Shown one piece after another: positions 18,186 to 23,722 of a stretch of 26,098 nucleotides of DNA. Under the pieces are notes generated by a model that was not told the DNA's origin, did not search any database, and saw only the letters and a program-made list of their open reading frames with translations. Position 1 is the first letter of the stretch; every line of letters starts with the position of its first letter. The position numbers and the translations under genes were made by a program. The DNA comes from Pseudomonadota bacterium. Lineage in GTDB: Bacteria > Myxococcota > Bradymonadia > UBA4248. Where the stretch lies: contig JAGACY010000346.1 in NCBI GenBank assembly GCA_017613855.1, forward strand, positions 1 through 26,098, read 5' to 3'.

Positions 18186-18284
18186 AGGGGGGACGCCCCC
18201 CTCGCGGCTATGACTTGCGTCATACGCCGCTCCCCCCGCGCGGCTTGCTGCGACGCGCGATAGCACGTCGCCACTACGCCGCGC
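18186..18284 (+). repeat. cluster of three GC-rich hairpins after the giant gene
   Basis: Hairpin 1: AGGGGGG/CCCCCCT around ACG (18186-18202). Hairpin 2: GCGGC-TATGAC/GTCATA-C-GCCGC around TTGC, with one bulged C (18204-18230). Hairpin 3: GCGCGGC/GCCGCGC outside and GCGACG/CGTCGC inside (18238-18284). The stretch is far richer in G and C than the genes on both sides and carries no gene. It probably protects or separates transcript ends. Confidence 0.7.
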
Positions 18285-18306
18285 AATTCGCATCCACAAA
18301 GCAATG

Positions 18307-18335
18307 AGCCGATGTCTTTGACATCGGCTTTTTTT
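18307..18335 (+). terminator. intrinsic terminator after the giant gene
   Basis: A perfect 10-bp stem AGCCGATGTC (18307-18316) with GACATCGGCT (18320-18329), a 3-base loop and a run of seven T (18329-18335). It ends transcription from the giant gene 130 bases after its stop codon and isolates proC. Confidence 0.9.
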
Positions 18336-18390
18336 GATTTCATTGATCCCTCAAATCCGTCCATCCATCTGCAAAAACAAAGGATATATC

Positions 18391-19197
18391 ATGAAAAAAT
18401 TTGGCGTTGTAGGCTGCGGAAAAATGGGAACGGCACTCATGCTGGCCATGAAAGATATCATCGATGTTCCCATTCTATGCTGTGATATTGCTCTCGAAAC
18501 CGCTCAAAATCTTGCAAAACAACTGGGCAATCTGGCGACTGCCACGACAAAAGTCGAAGACATTGCCCACAATTGCGATGTCGTCCTTTTGTCCGTTAAA
18601 CCCGGTGTTGCATTTGATGTTTTACAAATTTTGGCAAAAGGTGCTCAAAAAACAATATTTTCGATTGTCGCAGGCTATAAAGAAGCTGACCTGAAATTTG
18701 CAACAAAGCGCGGTTACAATGAATCCAGTGTTTGTGAAACTGTCCGAATGATGCCCAATACACCGGCACTCGTCGGTGCCTCGGCCATGGTCATTCTCGA
18801 TAGTTCCCTCAAAGAAGAAACCAAACAACTCGCCATGAAATTGTTCTCCAAAACCGGAGAATGCCATTTCATCAAGGATGAGTCCATGATGGATGCAGTT
18901 ACCGGCCTCAGCGGCAGCGGCCCGGCTCTCTTTGCCATGATGACCGAAGCACTTGCGGATGCCGGTGTCGCCGAAGGATTGCCGCGCGATCTGGCCTTTG
19001 CACTCGCCAGACAAACTATGTTGGGAACCGCCAAACTCCTGGAGGTTCAGCATCCGGCTATTTTAAAGGAAAATGTCATGAGCCCTGGCGGTACGACTGC
19101 GGCGGGTGTTTTGGCCGCAGAAAATGCCGGTTTCCGAGCCGCCGCCCAATCATTCGTGCGTGCTGCAACTCAGAAATCACGCGATATGAGTCATTGA
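18391..19197 (+). CDS. proC: pyrroline-5-carboxylate reductase
   Basis: Reduces 1-pyrroline-5-carboxylate to L-proline with NAD(P)H, the last step of proline synthesis, in the cytoplasm. The 268-residue length is normal for the family. The N-terminal Rossmann motif GCGKMG is at residues 8-13. MPNTPALVGASA lies in the middle, and the family signature GLSGSGPA, LARQTMLGTAKLL and MSPGGTTAAG lie in the C-terminal helical dimer domain. I chose the ATG at 18391 because AAAGGATATATC precedes it and the Rossmann strand begins at once; the longer frame from 18334 would overlap the upstream terminator. It stands alone between that terminator and a hairpin pair, convergent with dtd. Confidence 0.96.
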   Translation: MKKFGVVGCGKMGTALMLAMKDIIDVPILCCDIALETAQNLAKQLGNLATATTKVEDIAHNCDVVLLSVKPGVAFDVLQILAKGAQKTIFSIVAGYKEADLKFATKRGYNESSVCETVRMMPNTPALVGASAMVILDSSLKEETKQLAMKLFSKTGECHFIKDESMMDAVTGLSGSGPALFAMMTEALADAGVAEGLPRDLAFALARQTMLGTAKLLEVQHPAILKENVMSPGGTTAAGVLAAENAGFRAAAQSFVRAATQKSRDMSH

Positions 19198-19271
19198 GGC
19201 CGTATTTGCCACAGGCAAATAGGCCGAAACGCCGTGCGTATTGCCGACCGCAGGGAAGGCGATAGCACGGC
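19198..19271. repeat. two bulged hairpins between convergent proC and dtd
   Basis: Hairpin 1 starts at the base after the proC stop codon: GGCC-G-TATTTGCC / GGCAAATA-GGCC around ACA (19198-19225), a 12-bp stem with one bulged G. Hairpin 2: GCCGTGC-G-TATTGCC / GGCGATA-GCACGGC (19231-19271) with a 12-base loop, one bulged G and one G-U pair. Neither has a T run. They probably form the shared 3' boundary of both genes and belong to the same family as the hairpins at 6571, 18204 and 23689. Confidence 0.75.
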
Positions 19272-19279
19272 ATTCCGCA

Positions 19280-19738
19280 TTATCTCACAATCGCCCCATC
19301 TCTCGATTCCAGCAGAATCGTGACGGGGCCGTCATTGACGAGGGCGACATCCATCATGGCACCGAATTGTCCGTATTGTACGGGAATTCCTTGTACTTCC
19401 AGCATTTTGCCAAATTCTTCGTACATGCGGTTGGCCTCTTCGGGAGGCATGGCTTCGGTAAATGCCGGGCGATTGCCGTGGCGCGTCAAAGCACACAGCG
19501 TAAACTGGCTTACGAGCAGAATCGAACCTTTCACATTGAGAATCGAAAGATTCATCTTGTCTTCATCATCGGCAAATATACGCAGATTGGCGATTTTCCT
19601 GGTCAATGTTACAGAATCTGCCTGTGTGTCGCCCTTTTCGATGCCCAATAAAATGAGATAGCCCTGGCCAATTCTGGATATTACCTGGTTTTCGACGGTT
19701 ACGGATGATTCTCGCACCCTTTGTATCACAGCTTTCAT
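19280..19738 (-). CDS. dtd: D-aminoacyl-tRNA deacylase
   Basis: Removes D-amino acids (and glycine wrongly attached to tRNA-Ala) from tRNA, protecting translation in the cytoplasm. The 152-residue length fits the family. The N-terminus MKAVIQRV is typical. The two active-site motifs are present: SQFTL at residues 77-81, followed by HGNRPAF, and the Gly-cisPro loop in NDGPVT at 135-140. AGGAG lies just before the ATG at 19738. It converges with proC, and its upstream side faces a repeat-filled spacer shared with the divergent PP2C-like gene. Confidence 0.96.
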   Translation of the reverse strand: MKAVIQRVRESSVTVENQVISRIGQGYLILLGIEKGDTQADSVTLTRKIANLRIFADDEDKMNLSILNVKGSILLVSQFTLCALTRHGNRPAFTEAMPPEEANRMYEEFGKMLEVQGIPVQYGQFGAMMDVALVNDGPVTILLESRDGAIVR

Positions 19739-19760
19739 TGTGAGCTCCTGTTGTTTTTCT

Positions 19761-19792
19761 AATGCGTAATGCGTAATGCATAATGCGTAATT
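19761..19792 (-). repeat. heptanucleotide repeat, left arm (AATGCGT x4, i.e. ACGCATT on the minus strand)
   Basis: Units AATGCGT, AATGCGT, AATGCAT and AATGCGT followed by AATT. This is the ATTACGC heptamer seen at 4302-4467, in the opposite orientation. With the ATTGCGC run at 19888-19924 it forms long inverted arms around dispersed-repeat copy B. Confidence 0.85.
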
Positions 19793-19814
19793 ATTTAGCA
19801 GTTAGCAATGGGGG

Positions 19815-19886
19815 GGATTCTCAAGGTTATTCCTAAAGAATGATAGTTATTATAGCTTTAGAGTTGCACTTTAGTTTTTGCATCCC
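19815..19886 (+). repeat. dispersed repeat, copy B
   Basis: About 72 bases matching copy A at 4232-4300: GGATTCTCAAGGTTATT, CTAAAGAATG, AGCTTTAGAGTTGCAC and TTTTGCATCCC in the same order and spacing. It sits in the spacer between dtd and the PP2C-like gene. Confidence 0.85.
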
Positions 19887-19887
19887 A

Positions 19888-19924
19888 ATTGCGCATTCGC
19901 ATTGCGCATTGCGCATTGCGAATT
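19888..19924 (+). repeat. heptanucleotide repeat, right arm (ATTGCGC units)
   Basis: ATTGCGC, a shortened ATTCGC, ATTGCGC twice, then ATTGCG and AATT. It is a GC-shifted version of the ATTACGC heptamer that follows copy A at the same point. Confidence 0.8.
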
Positions 19925-20042
19925 AAATAAATACGCGTTTTTTGCACAAAACCCTATTTTAATGTAGTTTTGAAGTGCCTTAATGCGCTTTTTGCATGGA
20001 GTTGCAATCAGCTCAAGTAAAATTGTATTTCGGAGGTTATAA

Positions 20043-21275
20043 ATGCGCGTTCGTTCCGGTGGTTTCAGCAACGCAGCCGAGACAGGCAACAGTGAATATT
20101 GGGCGATTGATCCAACGGGCAGTTTCTTTGTGCTATCGACAGGATTAGCCCATCATGCCGAAATTTCATCGCAAAAAGTGTGTGAAGATATCATCAAGCT
20201 ATTGATTCCGCATCGTTCACAGATGGCAGAAATGTCAGCAGATGCACGCCCGGATTCACGTCAAATGCTGATGAGCACTCTTTGCGGTGCCATGGCTCGC
20301 GCGGAGCGCAGTCTGTTTGAACTTGCAGAACAAGCTGCACAATACAAAGACATGGCTGCAACGGCAGATTTGCTCTATCTGTCCAATGGCTCTGTTTATA
20401 TCGGACATGTCGGTTACAACCGCGTTTATCTGCTGCGTGGCGATATGGGGCGTCAGCTCACGATCGATCACACAGTTTATGAATATCTCAAATCTCAGGG
20501 AAAGAGCGAGGAAGAGCTGGCCAGAACGGCATACAAAGATCGCATTGTACGTGCACTTGGTATGACGGGTGGTGCAGATATTGACACACTTCAGGTTGAC
20601 CTTAGGAAAGGCGACAGAATCGTCATTTGTTCCTATGGGGTACATCGCTGTATCCAAAATGCAACACATCTTGCTCAACTGTATCGTTCGATGGATCCGC
20701 AGCGTGCTTCAGAATTCCTCGTCAATTATGCCATTGAACACGGTTGTACGGGTGAAGCTTCGGCTATTTGTATTGAAATATCCGATCCGGGGTTGAGAAG
20801 TTCTTCGCTCGAAACCGAAAGCAGAATCACGGCACTCGAACAGATCTGCTTTTTCAGGGATTTAAGCTATCAGGAAATGCTCCAGATCATGCCCATCACG
20901 TTTGAAAAATCATTCGCTGCAGGGGAAGAAATTATCCATGAAGGCGATGTCGGCGAGGAACTGTTTATCCTCGTAGAAGGCACCTGTGAAGTTTCAAACA
21001 GTGGTGTAAAAATTGCTAAGCTCGACGTCGGAAGTTCGTTTGGTGAACTTTCACTCGTCGACAGTCAGCCCAGAAGTGCAACCGTTCGGGCGTTGGAACC
21101 AAGTCGGGTGCTCGTCATCCGAGCCAATGATTTTGAACGTTTGACCTTGAGCGGTGCGTTGGCAGTCAAATTATTATGGAATGTGACACATGAACTTTCG
21201 GAGCGTTTAAGAAAATCATCGGCAACCATCAAACGTCAGGGATTAATGCTCATTGAAAATGGCATATCCAAATGA
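20043..21275 (+). CDS. PP2C-like (probably catalytically dead) domain fused to a cyclic-nucleotide-binding domain
   Basis: A 410-residue soluble protein. Residues 1-250 follow the PP2C Ser/Thr phosphatase fold: GSFFVLSTGLAHH at 26-38 aligns with the usual VVADGMGGH, GHVGYNRVYLLR at 121-132 with HVGDSRAYLLR, DRIVRALG at 166-173, and GDRIVICSYGV at 190-200 with GDRLLLCSDGL. The aspartates that hold the metal ions are missing: the first DG is TG, D of GDSR is Y125, D of SDG is Y198, and the late GxxDN motif reads GCTGEA. This predicts a pseudophosphatase. Residues 285-375 are a CRP/PKA-type cNMP-binding domain with the phosphate cassette FGELSLVDSQPRSATV (E335 and R344 kept). A helical tail ends the protein, with no DNA-binding domain seen. 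GGAGG lies six bases before the ATG. The PEGA kinase gene follows 153 bp downstream on the same strand, without a terminator between, so a joint signalling role is likely (inference). Confidence 0.85.
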   Translation: MRVRSGGFSNAAETGNSEYWAIDPTGSFFVLSTGLAHHAEISSQKVCEDIIKLLIPHRSQMAEMSADARPDSRQMLMSTLCGAMARAERSLFELAEQAAQYKDMAATADLLYLSNGSVYIGHVGYNRVYLLRGDMGRQLTIDHTVYEYLKSQGKSEEELARTAYKDRIVRALGMTGGADIDTLQVDLRKGDRIVICSYGVHRCIQNATHLAQLYRSMDPQRASEFLVNYAIEHGCTGEASAICIEISDPGLRSSSLETESRITALEQICFFRDLSYQEMLQIMPITFEKSFAAGEEIIHEGDVGEELFILVEGTCEVSNSGVKIAKLDVGSSFGELSLVDSQPRSATVRALEPSRVLVIRANDFERLTLSGALAVKLLWNVTHELSERLRKSSATIKRQGLMLIENGISK

Positions 21276-21428
21276 GCTGCAATAACCACAAGGTATTTAG
21301 CGCATTTTACCAAAGCGGCAGGTGCTTTCTGATAAAAGGCGTTACACTTTTTAATAGATAGTCACCTTAAATATGTGTTAGATAAACTCGGTCTTTTAGG
21401 GCTTCTTGTCTTTTTATAGGAAAGCGTA

Positions 21429-23639
21429 ATGGACAATGCTGGAAATTCATCACTGGGCAATGCTGGTGGCAGACGAGTAGGAGAGCCACGAGAGTCTGGT
21501 GTGCGAGCTTCAATCCATGGTGCAAGACCGGCAGTTCCCGGACGTACAAGGGCTGACAGCGTCATAGCAAGAGCACCTTCTATGGCCGTATCACGTGTCG
21601 CGCCGGCTGTCTCTCAAACGGCAGCAAGAGTGTCACAATCTCAGTCTCCAGTCCAAAGACCGACGAGTGCTCCTCCTTCACGTGCTCCATCACCGGCTGT
21701 GGCAGCATCTGCACCTATGCCATCATCGCCTGCAAAGCCGGCAGTGGTTTATGGCACACCGCTCGAAGAAGACTTAAATCTAGCTGCTACTGCAGCACTT
21801 TCTCCGGAAGAATTGGAAGCTGCAGGTTTGCCTCCGATGCCGGAAGGGCTCGAAGACGAACCGGAAATCGATCTTGAACAGACGACAACGACACTTCCCA
21901 TCGGCATGAAAATCGATGATCGATACGAGATCCTGAGTGTTCTCGGTATCGGTGGTTTTGCTACGGTTTACCGTGCACACCATCTCACCATTGATCGCGA
22001 TGTTGCCCTTAAGGTCATGGACCTCAAAAAAGGTGTCGATCCCAGCTATTCACAGCGTTTTTTCCGTGAAGCAAAAATCGCTGCCAAGATCCACCATAAT
22101 AACGTCGTTTCGATCTATGACTTCGGTCATGTCGCCGAAACGGGCCAGCCCTATATTGCCATGGAAATGCTCCATGGTCATGATTTGAGCCACGAACTCA
22201 CCGAATCAGGCCCACTCAGTCCTCAGCGTGCTTTCGTCCTGTTCCGTCCTGTTCTCGACGCACTCGCTCAGGGACATCGCCTCGGTATTGTTCATAAAGA
22301 CCTTAAACCCGAGAACCTCTATCTCGTCGATCCCAAAGGACCGCACGAAACCATCAAAGTCCTTGACTTCGGTGTCGCGCGCATTAACTCCAGTGAAGTC
22401 GCAAAACTCACGAGCGCTGGTCAGCTTCTCGGAACACCCAGATATCTCGCTCCCGAATACATTAAACAGCAGCTCGTTTCGCCTGCCATTGACGTCTATC
22501 AGATGGCACTCATCCTTTCGGAAGCACTCACCGGTATTCCCGCTGTTTCGGGTGACCCATTCCATGCAATGATGCTCCATTGCAGTGGTCAGCTGCAAAT
22601 CGCTGGTTTCCTTCTCGAAGGAGAAGTCGGTGAGGTCTACAAAAAGGCCATCGCCATCAATCCCGAAGACCGATATGCTGATTGCGAAGCCTTCGGACAG
22701 GCACTCGATACGGTTGTTGAATATTTCTCCAGCAAGGTTCCGCTCAAGGGTGGGGCACCACAGCTTACCCCAGATGGACGCACGTCTTCCAAGATGACGG
22801 CTATGCCGTTCAACGCCAATATCAATACGGGTGAACCCAATATGTATGGCGGTGAAATGGAACAGCAAAAGGGGAACGGAAAAGTCCTCGTCATTCTTGG
22901 TATTTTGCTGGTACTCATCGTCGCGGCCTTTGTCATCTATTATTATTATAAAGAGTGGGAAGATCAGGTCAAACCTCCGGTTGTGGTCGAAAACGCCGAA
23001 CCTGCACCCGATCCCACGTATGAGTTCACTTTTGAGACGATGCCAAGAGGTGCTACCGTTTTAAAGAACGGAACACATCTCATTTGTTCGCCGACGCCAT
23101 GCCAGGCCGAGTTTAAAGCCAGCGAACTCAAATATTCGCAGCTCATGTTCTTTAAACTCGACGGTTATATGGAGGAACGCTACGAACTTAAAGAGTCGAC
23201 CTACAATGATGTACAAGGCAAAATCCTCATTGAACTCAAGGAAAAACCCAAAGAGATCTCCGAACTTGTCTTTACACTCAAATACGAACCCGAAAACGCT
23301 TCTGTCACAGATATCAAAATGAATAATACAAAAGTGTGTTCCGGTTCGCCCTGTAAATATACTTTTACCCTCGATCGCGGTTATGCTCAGCTTGAATTCA
23401 AGGCCGATGGCTATAAAACAAAAACTGAGATTCTCGGCAAAGAAGAATACGATCAAAACAGTGGTGTCATAAAAGTAACACTTGAAAAAGAAGCTGCTGC
23501 TCCACAGCGGCCGAGTCCAGGCCCGCGGCGTAATACGACGACGACCAACAAACCTGTTAATAAAGATAACAACGACGACAAACCGGCAACGCCGCCTCCG
23601 CAGCCAAAGCCTGCTCCGAAGCCAATTGTTCTGGATTAA
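21429..23639 (+). CDS. transmembrane Ser/Thr protein kinase with two periplasmic PEGA domains
   Basis: A 736-residue Hanks-type kinase anchored in the inner membrane. Residues 1-155 are rich in Pro, Ala and Ser and then acidic, probably disordered. The kinase domain is about 165-432, with P-loop GIGGF (173-177), K195, E214, catalytic HKDLKPEN (289-296), DFG (313-315), APE (341-343), D355 and R415. HKD instead of HRD makes it a non-RD kinase; all essential catalytic residues are kept. One membrane span lies at about 485-507. The periplasmic part has two PEGA-like repeats (about 530-605 and 612-686), each with a Cys pair, CSPTPC (553-558) and CSGSPC (637-642), that could form disulfides. The tail is Pro/Asn/Lys-rich. 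AGGAAAGCG precedes the ATG. The PP2C-like/CNB gene lies directly upstream. The PEGA domains may sense the cell envelope, and the substrates are unknown. Confidence 0.93.
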   Translation: MDNAGNSSLGNAGGRRVGEPRESGVRASIHGARPAVPGRTRADSVIARAPSMAVSRVAPAVSQTAARVSQSQSPVQRPTSAPPSRAPSPAVAASAPMPSSPAKPAVVYGTPLEEDLNLAATAALSPEELEAAGLPPMPEGLEDEPEIDLEQTTTTLPIGMKIDDRYEILSVLGIGGFATVYRAHHLTIDRDVALKVMDLKKGVDPSYSQRFFREAKIAAKIHHNNVVSIYDFGHVAETGQPYIAMEMLHGHDLSHELTESGPLSPQRAFVLFRPVLDALAQGHRLGIVHKDLKPENLYLVDPKGPHETIKVLDFGVARINSSEVAKLTSAGQLLGTPRYLAPEYIKQQLVSPAIDVYQMALILSEALTGIPAVSGDPFHAMMLHCSGQLQIAGFLLEGEVGEVYKKAIAINPEDRYADCEAFGQALDTVVEYFSSKVPLKGGAPQLTPDGRTSSKMTAMPFNANINTGEPNMYGGEMEQQKGNGKVLVILGILLVLIVAAFVIYYYYKEWEDQVKPPVVVENAEPAPDPTYEFTFETMPRGATVLKNGTHLICSPTPCQAEFKASELKYSQLMFFKLDGYMEERYELKESTYNDVQGKILIELKEKPKEISELVFTLKYEPENASVTDIKMNNTKVCSGSPCKYTFTLDRGYAQLEFKADGYKTKTEILGKEEYDQNSGVIKVTLEKEAAAPQRPSPGPRRNTTTTNKPVNKDNNDDKPATPPPQPKPAPKPIVLD

Positions 23640-23648
23640 TTCTTGTTT

Positions 23649-23687
23649 AAAGCCGCTTATGCTCACGCATTACGCGGCTTTTTTTTT
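23649..23687 (+). terminator. intrinsic terminator after the PEGA kinase gene
   Basis: AAAGCCGC (23649-23656) pairs with GCGGCTTT (23674-23681). An inner ATGC/GCAT stem closes the loop, and nine T follow (23679-23687). It starts 10 bases after the stop codon. Confidence 0.9.
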
Positions 23688-23688
23688 C

Positions 23689-23712
23689 GCCCTATCGCTT
23701 TGCGATACGGGC
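23689..23712. repeat. bulged hairpin between convergent genes
   Basis: GCCC-TATCGC / GCGATA-C-GGGC around TTT, a 10-bp stem with one bulged C. It directly follows the kinase terminator and ends 10 bases from the stop codon of the minus-strand gene, so it may serve as that gene's 3' end. Its form matches the hairpins at 18204 and 19198. Confidence 0.75.
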
Positions 23713-23722
23713 TCAATTCTTT

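Noticed and set aside
20043..21275. Annotation as an active PP2C phosphatase or as a CRP-type transcription factor
   Set aside because: The metal-binding Asp residues are missing, and no helix-turn-helix follows the cyclic-nucleotide-binding domain.
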